From Spirochaetes bacterium RIFOXYC1_FULL_54_7 (GTDB lineage Bacteria > Spirochaetota > Spirochaetia > Treponematales > UBA12059): a stretch of 5,666 nucleotides of DNA. Shown piece after piece: positions 1 to 5,666 of the stretch (within the stretch, counting starts at the first letter, position 1; each line of letters opens with the position of its first letter). The translations under genes and the position numbers were made by a program. The stretch covers positions 4,198 through 9,863 of the forward strand of contig MIBM01000317.1 in the NCBI GenBank assembly GCA_001830645.1, written 5' to 3'. The notes under the pieces were generated by a model, which did no database searches, was not told the DNA's origin, and saw nothing but the letters and a program-made list of their open reading frames with translations.

Positions 1-2
1 GG

Positions 3-245
3 GCAGGGCTGGAGGATTTCATCAACAGGGCTGATGCGCGTAGTGAAGTGGTTGCTTATCTGAGAGAGCATGATTTGAACCGTATGTTGCTGGTGCTGGC
101 AGACGCCTTGTACGTAGCTTCTGCCAGACAGAACGCCCAGACCCTTTGGCGATCGGTTTCCGCCTCCAGCGTGTTGCCGCACTCTTCCATAGCCAATGCC
201 AGACTGCGGAATCCGGACTCAGCGGTGAGGCGTACGACTCCCTGA
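3..245 (+). CDS. Possible 3' end of an unrecognised gene entering from the left
   Basis: This frame is open from the window edge to a TGA at 243-245, giving about 80 residues with no start visible inside the window; a GTG at 48 would give 65 residues but has no convincing ribosome binding site. The first ~40 residues (around EDFINRADARSEVVAYLREH) read like a helical protein with sensible codon use. After about base 125 the translation turns into low-quality Ser/Arg-rich sequence typical of a non-coding frame. Other frames here are also open: one on the + strand from 74 to a TAA at 314-316, and one on the - strand from 304 down to a TAA at 56-58. I do not recognise a family in any of them. The region may be a gene end, a decayed insertion-sequence interior or non-coding. 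It is listed so that the stretch is not left blank. Confidence 0.22.
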   Translation, partial: AGLEDFINRADARSEVVAYLREHDLNRMLLVLADALYVASARQNAQTLWRSVSASSVLPHSSIANARLRNPDSAVRRTTP

Positions 246-249
246 CCCT

Positions 250-311
250 GCCTGTCAGAAAATCGGACCCGCCTGTCAGAAAATCGGACCTGCCTGCAAG
301 AAAATCAGACT
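250..311. repeat. Three tandem 21-bp direct repeats, possible insertion-sequence end
   Basis: The unit GCCTGTCAGAAAATCGGACC plus one base occurs at 250-270 and 271-291, identical in the first 20 bases. A diverged copy at 292-311 differs at 297, 298, 307 and 311. The period is exactly 21 bp, with no spacers between copies. The TGA stop of the ArsR gene on the - strand (305-307) falls inside copy three. Read on the - strand from that stop, the sequence begins TGATTTTC and continues into the repeats. This resembles the TG-starting, multiply repeated termini known for IS21-family elements; assigning it to that family is inference, since no transposase is recognisable in the adjacent 250 bases. 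The repeats themselves are seen directly. Confidence 0.85.
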
Positions 312-628
312 ACTAAGGCGTCACCAGTCTCCATGGCAGATTCTGTTATGATTCTGGACACCATATCCTTGATGAAAGGGTCAGCGATGGAGTAGACCCG
401 GCGGGTGCGTTGCACCTCAGCTTCGACTATGCCGGCTTGCTTGAGTATGGCCAGATGTTGTGAAATCACCGGTTGAGGCTGCTTGAGGCATTTCCATAGA
501 TCGGAAACGCAAGGATCCTCTTCACGGGCAATGAGGCACAGCAGACGCAGGCGGATGGGGTGCCCCACAGCCTTCATCTTGCGTGCATATTCACTGAGGC
601 GCTCACCGGCGCATGGTGTATCATTCAT
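305..628 (-). CDS. ArsR/SmtB-family winged-helix transcriptional repressor
   Basis: This 107-residue protein has the size and layout of the ArsR/SmtB family: small dimeric cytoplasmic repressors that leave DNA when they bind a metal or other signal. An N-terminal helix is followed by KMKAVGHPIRLRLLCLI (residues 17-33), the usual start of the domain. A helix with C40, S42 and C47 comes next, then the recognition helix QPQPVISQHLAILKQAGIV (about 50-68) and a beta-wing ending RRVYSI (76-81). The ArsR metal signature CxC in the third helix is incomplete: the sequence is C40-V-S42, with further cysteines at 6, 31 and 47. No His-rich C-terminal SmtB-type site is seen, so the signal is unknown and may not be a metal. 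The ATG at 628 has no clear ribosome binding site; a second ATG at 624 is out of frame. The gene lies 23 bp after the receiver/PilZ gene, and its stop lies in the tandem repeat. No target gene is visible. Confidence 0.9.
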   Translation of the reverse strand: MNDTPCAGERLSEYARKMKAVGHPIRLRLLCLIAREEDPCVSDLWKCLKQPQPVISQHLAILKQAGIVEAEVQRTRRVYSIADPFIKDMVSRIITESAMETGDALVV

Positions 629-634
629 TTAGTA

Positions 635-663
635 AAAATATCACGATTGGTTTATTTTTTCAA
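635..663 (-). promoter_or_regulatory. Candidate promoter for the ArsR gene
   Basis: On the - strand, TTGAAA (663-658, 5 of 6 to the -35 consensus) is separated by exactly 17 bases from TATTTT (640-635, 4 of 6 to the -10 consensus). It lies in an AT-rich patch that contrasts with the GC-rich surroundings and overlaps the last codons of the receiver/PilZ gene. Transcription would begin at or within a few bases of the ATG at 628, giving a leaderless or near-leaderless mRNA, which fits the lack of a ribosome binding site there. AT-rich sequence yields such matches by chance, so this is tentative. I see no convincing palindromic ArsR operator. Confidence 0.35.
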
Positions 664-1386
664 CAGGGCTTTCATCTCCCTCTCGGTCCGTGAATTAAGG
701 TAGGCAACCACTATTTCACGACTCTCGGGAGGCATCCCGTCGAAAGAAAAGGCCAGAACATGGCCTGCCCTCACAAGTTTGCAGGCAAAGAAGATGATGG
801 CATTGTCTATCCTGAGGCTGGCATCGGGGATGACAGTGCCTATCTCCAGGTCAGAAGCAAGGGCGGGAGAATCGGGCTGGAAGGACAGGCCATTGCTGGA
901 GATGGTCTCTATGCGTCCAGGTACAGGTGTAAAGCGCTCTGGATGGCTGAACATGAAATCAACCCTGTCCAGTTCGTCTGGTGCCTGGCGGTCCGTCAGC
1001 CTGGAGTCATCTATCTCCATGTAACGCTTGAGAAGCTGCTGGAACCGGGACCGTTCGGTCTTGTCGGTAAGGTTTTCACGCACTACACCATTGACACCCA
1101 GGTGGGCGGCCTTGGCAGCTTCCTCGAAAGGGAACCAGTCGCCTTTGAGCAGGATCACTGCGCATTCACCCTTGGGTCTGGAGGCCCTGATGTTGACTAC
1201 TATGGACTTCCAGTGCCTGGGAAAATCCTGGGCACTCATGACAATTGCATCCGGCCGAATCTCTTCAAGATTATCCAATGCCTTCAGGGGGTCGTTGTAG
1301 CGGATGATGTCTATTCCCAGAGGATGGGTGACGAAATCAACAAGCCTTGCCACATCATCGTTTTCTACTACGACCAGCGCTTTCAT
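652..1386 (-). CDS. Degenerate receiver domain fused to a PilZ-like domain
   Basis: The 244-residue protein has two parts and no signal peptide or membrane segment. Residues 1-122 follow the response-regulator receiver fold: strand ALVVVENDD (3-11), IRPDAIVM (43-50), CAVILLKGD (75-83) and AHLGVNGVVREN (94-105). The phospho-acceptor position after PDAIVM is Ser51, not Asp, and the conserved Thr and Lys positions appear as K81 and R103, so it is probably not phosphorylated in the usual way. Residues about 125-235 resemble PilZ, the cyclic-di-GMP binding domain. RLTDR (129-133) fits the RxxxR motif, while the [DN]xSxxG motif appears as TISSNG (161-166) with Thr for Asp/Asn; CKLVRAG and FSFDGMPPESREIVVAYL complete the barrel and end helix. 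Binding of cyclic-di-GMP is therefore uncertain. The ATG overlaps the TGA of the upstream secreted-protein gene (ATGA) and is preceded by AAGGGGA, indicating translational coupling. The domain reading comes from motifs, not a profile search. Confidence 0.75.
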   Translation of the reverse strand: MKALVVVENDDVARLVDFVTHPLGIDIIRYNDPLKALDNLEEIRPDAIVMSAQDFPRHWKSIVVNIRASRPKGECAVILLKGDWFPFEEAAKAAHLGVNGVVRENLTDKTERSRFQQLLKRYMEIDDSRLTDRQAPDELDRVDFMFSHPERFTPVPGRIETISSNGLSFQPDSPALASDLEIGTVIPDASLRIDNAIIFFACKLVRAGHVLAFSFDGMPPESREIVVAYLNSRTEREMKALLKK

Positions 1387-2324
1387 TCCGTCCCCTTGTT
1401 GCGTACCACGTACGAGACGATGTACCAGATATCGTCCTGTTTTTCCAGCTCGTAGGTGTATTCCTTGATCATGCTGAAGCCGTCGTAGGCAAACTTCTGG
1501 ATGACCGTAACGGTGCCATACAGTGGCCCGTATCGGGTTTCAGTGATTTCAAAAGATGTGGGGATTACCACAATATCGGCATCCACAGTACTCTGCTTCA
1601 GGTCCGTTCTATAGTTTTCAAGCATCCGCCTGCGGCCATCGTCTGATTCGCGGTCATAGGAGCGCTGTTTGTCCTGGTTGTTGCGCAGCAGCCTCTCAAG
1701 GTCCAAATACAGGAAAAACTCGTTCCAGAGGTTTTTCTGGCGGGCCTTGATGGTTCGTCCTACAACTTCGTCAGGACCTATCCTCTCGGCCCTCAGGATT
1801 TCTGCAGTGCCGGTGCGGAATATCTCGGTTGCCCCGGGTGCGGGGGATCCGGGCCTGACCGACAAGTTCAAGGCATTGGAGCGGATGAAGGGAGCGGAGC
1901 CACTGAGGCTACCGAGTTCCGGCCATAGGGTGCAACTGACTATATAGGTTCCCGGTTCCAGCACAGCTACGAAATTACGCAGGTCCTCCACAAAGGAGTA
2001 CTCTTCCCCAGGCTGGATTGCAAGCTCGCGGTAAAAGGCAGGACTGCTGGCAGCCATGGCCCGTTTCCAGGAGTCGCTTGCCTCAAGGGGTCTGTTGCCA
2101 AGAGTACGTACGTCGAAGCTAACAGACAAGCGCTTCTCGTCTGCCAGCTTGAAGCGCCAGGCCTGGGACGTATCGTTGCGAATGCTGACCTTGACCGGAA
2201 TTTCGATTCCGGGCACATATATGCGTTTGTCAAAAAACGCGATGGACAGCTCGGCCTGGGCGGTCGCCATAGTACAGACCGTCGCGGCGATGATGGCGGC
2301 CAATATCGTCCTGCGGGCGTACAC
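1383..2324 (-). CDS. Predicted secreted protein, beta-sandwich plus NTF2-like tail
   Basis: I do not recognise a named family. The 313-residue protein opens with a clear Sec signal peptide: RR at 4-5, a hydrophobic core ILAAIIAATVCTMA and a probable cut after AQA at residue 24. C17 is not in a good lipobox, so a periplasmic soluble protein is likelier than a lipoprotein. Residues 25-157 read as an immunoglobulin-like beta-sandwich (YVPGIEIPVKVSIRND, 36-51; LEPGTYIVSC, 122-131), somewhat like BsuPI-type domains. A linker PGSPAPG (158-164) leads to a charged helical stretch (about 165-240). The C-terminus has alternating strands ending DDIWYIVSYVV (297-307), a pattern common in NTF2/SnoaL-like domains. 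The start is GTG at 2324, supported by AAGGAGA nine or so bases upstream and by the signal peptide beginning directly there. It is first in an operon with the receiver/PilZ gene (4-bp overlap) and is divergent from mfd. Domain calls are inference. Confidence 0.8.
   Translation of the reverse strand: MYARRTILAAIIAATVCTMATAQAELSIAFFDKRIYVPGIEIPVKVSIRNDTSQAWRFKLADEKRLSVSFDVRTLGNRPLEASDSWKRAMAASSPAFYRELAIQPGEEYSFVEDLRNFVAVLEPGTYIVSCTLWPELGSLSGSAPFIRSNALNLSVRPGSPAPGATEIFRTGTAEILRAERIGPDEVVGRTIKARQKNLWNEFFLYLDLERLLRNNQDKQRSYDRESDDGRRRMLENYRTDLKQSTVDADIVVIPTSFEITETRYGPLYGTVTVIQKFAYDGFSMIKEYTYELEKQDDIWYIVSYVVRNKGTE
1391..1397 (-). promoter_or_regulatory. Ribosome binding site of the receiver/PilZ gene
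   Basis: AAGGGGA on the - strand ends four bases before the ATG at 1386. It lies inside the last codons of the upstream gene, whose TGA overlaps this ATG. It supports the chosen start and coupled translation of the two genes. Confidence 0.7.
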
Positions 2325-2408
2325 CTTATGCGTCTCCTTGTGCGCCCGACCCCATTCGTGTAGAGTAGGAATCGAGCATTATCCTGCTTCTATTTTCGGA
2401 CGTTTTGC
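2325..2408. promoter_or_regulatory. Divergent intergenic region between the secreted-protein operon and mfd
   Basis: These 84 bases separate two genes transcribed away from each other, so both promoters should lie here or just inside the flanking genes. On the - strand GATAAT (2383-2378) matches 5 of 6 bases of a -10 box and would leave a leader of about 45 bases before the GTG, but no good -35 box stands 16-18 bases upstream. On the + strand TATCCT (2380-2385) is a weaker -10 candidate for mfd. The two overlap, so they could compete. The boxes are weak; the divergent arrangement is the firm observation. Confidence 0.4.
2333..2339 (-). promoter_or_regulatory. Ribosome binding site deciding a GTG start
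   Basis: AAGGAGA on the - strand lies eight to nine bases before the GTG at 2324. It is the best Shine-Dalgarno match in the window and fixes the non-ATG start of the secreted-protein gene; no in-frame ATG is near except Met19, inside the signal peptide. Confidence 0.75.
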
Positions 2409-5400
2409 ATGAACTCCTTACGAATTGATGCTGCATTATCCCGTCTTCACACTCATAAGCCCCTGGTAGAGGTGATCCAGCGCATGGAGACCGGTGATTT
2501 TCCGGTAGACTGTGCCGAACTGGAACTGCCTCTTGCCGCCATGCTGGTCTGTGCCTCATCGAAACGCTCTGCCGGTCGTCGTTTCCTTGTCGTTGTTCCC
2601 AGCGACGGTGAAGCCGATGCTTTCGGTTCGGATTGCCAGGCTGCCGGTGTGCCAGCCCTCTGCTTCCCCTGGTGGCATACCGCCGCGTATCGACCGGTTG
2701 AACCCCGCTCAGCCATGTTTGGCCAACGGGCAGCCGCTTTGGCCGCCCTACTGGATGATAACGGTCCCCGGGTCATAGTTGCAAGTCAGCGGGCTATCAT
2801 GACGCCGGTGCCACCCCGGCAGATATTCGAGCGCGGACTCTTCAGGGTTTCAGCCGGTGACTCTATCGATGCGGCCTCCATAGCCGATCGTCTTGCAGCC
2901 TGGGGATATCTACGGGTGCCTCGGGTAAGTCTCCCGGGGGAGTTTGCCCTGCGCGGCGAAGTGCTGGATGTATATATGCCTGGCGATGAGCTGGCTGTAC
3001 GCGTTGTCTTCGAGTTCGATGAGGTGGAAGAACTGCGGTTCTTTGAACCTGTTTCCCAGGCCTCGGAGAAGGACAGGCCAAAGACCGTGCTCCTGCGTCC
3101 GGCCCGGGAGCTGGTCTGGACCCCCGAGCTGGTAGCCAGGCTGGGCCAGACTCTTGCGCGCTGCCCGAAATCCCCTGCGGAGGGTGCTGAACTTGCCATG
3201 GCTGGACTTCTTGAAAGCCTGGCCGCTCATGGCGAGGTCAAGGGAGAGGAGATTCTGTTGCCCTTGGCCTTCGGTGCACCGTCCAGTCTCTTTGATTATC
3301 TGGATGACGATGCCGTGGTGGTGCTGCTTGAACGGGAGCGTCTGGGCGGCCAGAGCGAAGCCATAGGCCGGGAGTATGCCGGACTGTACCGCAAAGCCCT
3401 CATAGAGGGTCCTGTGCCACCTCCGGAGGCAATTCTGGTAGACTTCGAGTTGGCCGCAAGCCGCTATCCACGGGTGCTGTCAAGTTGGGTCTTGAAGGCA
3501 GCAGAGGCAGCCGATCGACTGCTCTTTGGTTCAGAGCCCCCCCGCTCGTTCTTCGGCAACATCAATTACTTCAGGGAAGAACTGGCATCCCTCATCAAGG
3601 CCCAGTACGAGGTCCATATCTTTGCCGAGAACGGCATTCAGGCCGAACGGATAGCCTCGCTGATCCAGGTAGAAGCTGTAAACGTGCACTCCACGGGACT
3701 TTCTGCTGGTTTTGCCATACCGTCCATCAAAATTGCCTATATCCAGGAAAGCGAGATTTTCGGGCGCAGGAAACGGGCACCGAAATCACTCAAGAGTGCC
3801 AGGTCAAAGGTCATAGACACCTTTGTGGAGCTGAATCCCGGAGACTTCGTGGTCCATGTGAATTATGGTATCGGTCGTTTTACCGGTATAGAGCGCATGA
3901 AGGTGATGGGCAATGACCGTGACTATGTAAAGATAGAGTACGCGGACGAGGAAAGCGTCTTTGTTCCCATAGAGCAGTCCAACCTGGTACAGCGCTACAT
4001 AGGCAACGAAGGCGACGAACCGCGTATGGACAGGTTGGGGTCAAAATCCTGGGAGAACCGCAAGAACCGGGTCAGGAAGTCGGTGGAAGACCTCGCGGAG
4101 CGCCTGATACGGATCTACTCCAGGCGCAAGCTGGCCAGGGGTTTTGCCTTCCCGCCGGATGGCGAGTGGCAGACCTCCTTCGAGGCTGCCTTTCCCTACG
4201 AGGAGACACCGGATCAGCTTACCTGCATAGATGAAGTGAAGCGTGACATGGAGAGCGAGAGGCCTATGGATCGCCTGGTATGTGGCGATGTGGGCTACGG
4301 CAAGACGGAGATAGCCATGAGGGCGGCTTTCAAGGCCGTCATGGGCGGCAAGCAGGCAGCCTTCCTGGCTCCAACCACCATCCTGGCGGAACAGCACTAC
4401 GAAAACTGCATGGACCGTTTCAGGGGACTGCCAGTGGTCTTTGGCATGCTTTCGCGCTTTGTGGACCGCAAGGACCAGAAAAAGGTGCTGGCTGGTGTCA
4501 AGGAAGGCAGTGTGGATGTGCTCATAGGCACCCACCGTATCCTGCAGAAGGATGTCGGCTTCAAGGATCTTGGCCTGCTCATTGTTGACGAGGAACAGCG
4601 TTTCGGCGTCAAGGACAAGGAAAGGCTCAAGGAAATGAAGGCCAACGTAGACAGCCTGACCCTGACAGCCACGCCCATACCACGCACCTTGCACATGTCC
4701 ATGCTCAAGATCCGGGACCTGTCGGTGCTGAACACCGCACCTACCAACCGCCACCCCATACAGACAGTGGTTGACGAGTTCCAGCCCGACCTGGTGGCCA
4801 AGGCCATCCGGCGCGAGGTGGAGCGTGATGGTCAGGTGTTCTTCCTCCACAACCGGGTGCAGTCCCTTGAGGACACCAGGGCTTACATCCAGCGACTGGT
4901 GCCCGAGGTGATGGTGGAGACGGCCCACGGGCAGATGGCAGCCCATGAGCTGGAAGACATCATGCACCGTTTCATACACCGGGGCTTCCAGGTGCTGGTA
5001 TCCACCACCATCATCGAAAACGGCATAGACATACCCAATGTAAACACCATCATCATAGACAGGGCTGATATCTACGGTATCAGTCAACTTTACCAGTTGC
5101 GCGGCCGGGTAGGGCGCTCCGACCGGTTGGCTTACGCGTACCTGTTCTACCCCGACGGGCGCGTCTTGTCCGAACTTGCCATGAAGCGCCTGCAGATCAT
5201 CTCTGACTTCACCGATCTCGGATCCGGCTTCAAGATAGCCATGAAGGATCTTGAGGTACGCGGTGCCGGCAATCTCCTGGGGCGCGAGCAATCGGGAGAC
5301 ATCTATTCCGTAGGCTTTGACCTGTACCTGAAGCTTCTGGACGAAGCGGTGGCCAGACTGTCCGATGAAGGCTACTGCGCCGAGGAAGAGCCCTACCTTG

Positions 5401-5666
5401 AACTGGATTATTCAGGCTTCATACCCGATTCCTACATAGGCCAGCCGGCTGTGAAGATGGAGATCTACAAGAAGATTGCGTCCATCCTGGCCCAGGACGA
5501 CCTCGAGGCATTGCTGCGGGAGCTTGAAGACAGGTTCGGGCCTGTACCGGAGGAGGCTTCAAGCCTTCTGGCTCTGGCCGAGATACGGATATTGTGCCGC
5601 AAGCTGTCCATAGCCACCCTCAAGGAGCGCAAGGGTTTTGTGACCGTGGAGTTCTCCAAGGTATCC
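2409..5666 (+). CDS. mfd: Transcription-repair coupling factor Mfd, 3' end missing
   Basis: Mfd is the cytoplasmic ATP-driven translocase that pushes stalled RNA polymerase off damaged DNA and recruits UvrA for nucleotide excision repair. The frame is open for 1086 codons to the window edge; family members are about 1100-1180 residues, so perhaps 20-90 are missing. The UvrB-like N-terminus includes SLPGEFALRGEVLDVY (174-189), followed by SFFGNINYFREEL (from 380). The CarD-like RNA-polymerase-interacting domain is about 475-530 (NPGDFVVHVNYGIGRF). The helicase core has Walker A GDVGYGKT (626-633), DEEQRFG (727-733), TATPIPRT (753-760) and motif VI QLRGRVGR (896-903). The translocation (TRG) motif GSGFKIAMKDLEVRGAGNLLG spans 938-958. 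The C-terminal UvrA-binding-inhibitory domain begins near the edge. ATG 2409 is chosen because a TAG at 2361 lies upstream in frame with no other usual start between; its ribosome binding site is weak. All catalytic motifs are intact, so the gene looks functional. Confidence 0.98.
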   Translation, partial: MNSLRIDAALSRLHTHKPLVEVIQRMETGDFPVDCAELELPLAAMLVCASSKRSAGRRFLVVVPSDGEADAFGSDCQAAGVPALCFPWWHTAAYRPVEPRSAMFGQRAAALAALLDDNGPRVIVASQRAIMTPVPPRQIFERGLFRVSAGDSIDAASIADRLAAWGYLRVPRVSLPGEFALRGEVLDVYMPGDELAVRVVFEFDEVEELRFFEPVSQASEKDRPKTVLLRPARELVWTPELVARLGQTLARCPKSPAEGAELAMAGLLESLAAHGEVKGEEILLPLAFGAPSSLFDYLDDDAVVVLLERERLGGQSEAIGREYAGLYRKALIEGPVPPPEAILVDFELAASRYPRVLSSWVLKAAEAADRLLFGSEPPRSFFGNINYFREELASLIKAQYEVHIFAENGIQAERIASLIQVEAVNVHSTGLSAGFAIPSIKIAYIQESEIFGRRKRAPKSLKSARSKVIDTFVELNPGDFVVHVNYGIGRFTGIERMKVMGNDRDYVKIEYADEESVFVPIEQSNLVQRYIGNEGDEPRMDRLGSKSWENRKNRVRKSVEDLAERLIRIYSRRKLARGFAFPPDGEWQTSFEAAFPYEETPDQLTCIDEVKRDMESERPMDRLVCGDVGYGKTEIAMRAAFKAVMGGKQAAFLAPTTILAEQHYENCMDRFRGLPVVFGMLSRFVDRKDQKKVLAGVKEGSVDVLIGTHRILQKDVGFKDLGLLIVDEEQRFGVKDKERLKEMKANVDSLTLTATPIPRTLHMSMLKIRDLSVLNTAPTNRHPIQTVVDEFQPDLVAKAIRREVERDGQVFFLHNRVQSLEDTRAYIQRLVPEVMVETAHGQMAAHELEDIMHRFIHRGFQVLVSTTIIENGIDIPNVNTIIIDRADIYGISQLYQLRGRVGRSDRLAYAYLFYPDGRVLSELAMKRLQIISDFTDLGSGFKIAMKDLEVRGAGNLLGREQSGDIYSVGFDLYLKLLDEAVARLSDEGYCAEEEPYLELDYSGFIPDSYIGQPAVKMEIYKKIASILAQDDLEALLRELEDRFGPVPEEASSLLALAEIRILCRKLSIATLKERKGFVTVEFSKVS

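Noticed and set aside
229..304. Rho-independent terminator after the ArsR gene
   Set aside because: The repeats are direct rather than inverted; I find no GC-rich stem followed by a T-run on the - strand.
305..307. Selenocysteine or programmed read-through at the ArsR TGA
   Set aside because: The frame continues open, but the protein is already full length for its family and no selenocysteine-insertion hairpin is evident; the repeat explains the codon more simply.
250..311. CRISPR array
   Set aside because: Copies are directly adjacent with no spacers, there are only three, and no cas gene is visible.
760..1455. Open frame of 231 codons on the + strand
   Set aside because: It is antisense to the receiver/PilZ gene, whose - strand frame has recognisable domains, a ribosome binding site and a coupled start; the + strand translation resembles no family.
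2253..2324. Lipoprotein signal around Cys17 of the secreted protein
   Set aside because: The residues before Cys17 (Ala-Thr-Val) do not fit a lipobox even by relaxed spirochaete rules, and a good signal peptidase I site (AQA, 22-24) follows.
2453..3230. Several - strand open frames (2453-2776, 2786-3199, 2910-3230)
   Set aside because: They overlap the N-terminal coding part of mfd, are Ser/Arg/Pro-rich like typical antisense frames, and lie where the mfd frame is unbroken.
3485..3916. + strand open frame of 143 codons in another frame of mfd
   Set aside because: Out-of-frame reading of the UvrB-like/RNA-polymerase-binding part of mfd; the true frame carries the conserved motifs without a break, so no frameshift is indicated.
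4041..5291. Long open frame of 416 codons on the - strand
   Set aside because: It lies wholly antisense to the conserved helicase core of mfd, is rich in His/Leu/Val/Gly as expected from the complement of the mfd codons, and shows no domain or ribosome binding site.

Overview
The window carries one large gene entering from the middle and running off the right edge (mfd, + strand), three smaller genes on the opposite strand to its left, and a short ambiguous stretch at the left edge ending in a small tandem repeat. The DNA is moderately GC-rich. Isoleucine is nonetheless often ATA in the large gene (about 40% of Ile codons by hand count), and AGG arginine is common. Together with the wording of the Mfd middle region (e.g. 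SFFGNINYFREEL, HIFAE), this suggests a spirochaete of the Treponema/Spirochaeta type. That is an inference from pattern recognition, not a search.

Layout. Bases 1-249 have open frames on both strands and no gene I can recognise. Bases 250-311 hold three 21-bp direct repeats that look like the end of an insertion sequence, possibly IS21-like. Bases 305-628 (-) encode an ArsR/SmtB-type repressor whose stop codon lies inside the third repeat. Bases 652-1386 (-) encode a two-domain protein: a degenerate response-regulator receiver fused to a PilZ-like domain. Bases 1383-2324 (-) encode a predicted secreted protein with an N-terminal beta-sandwich and a C-terminal NTF2-like tail. Bases 2409-5666 (+) are the first 1086 codons of mfd, the transcription-repair coupling factor.

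How the genes relate. The secreted-protein and receiver/PilZ genes overlap by 4 bp (ATGA) and are almost certainly one operon, transcribed away from mfd across an 84-bp divergent intergenic region. The ArsR gene follows 23 bp later. It may be read through from that operon, but it also has a plausible promoter of its own in the AT-rich end of the PilZ gene, placed so that the mRNA would be nearly leaderless. No transporter, metal-resistance or redox gene is visible for the ArsR protein to regulate; a target, if adjacent, would lie beyond the left edge. mfd is a housekeeping DNA-repair gene with no evident functional tie to its neighbours.

I did not find a clear novel multi-gene system. The points most worth a second look are the repeat array at the ArsR 3' end, the degenerate receiver-PilZ fusion coupled to a secreted protein, and the unresolved left edge.
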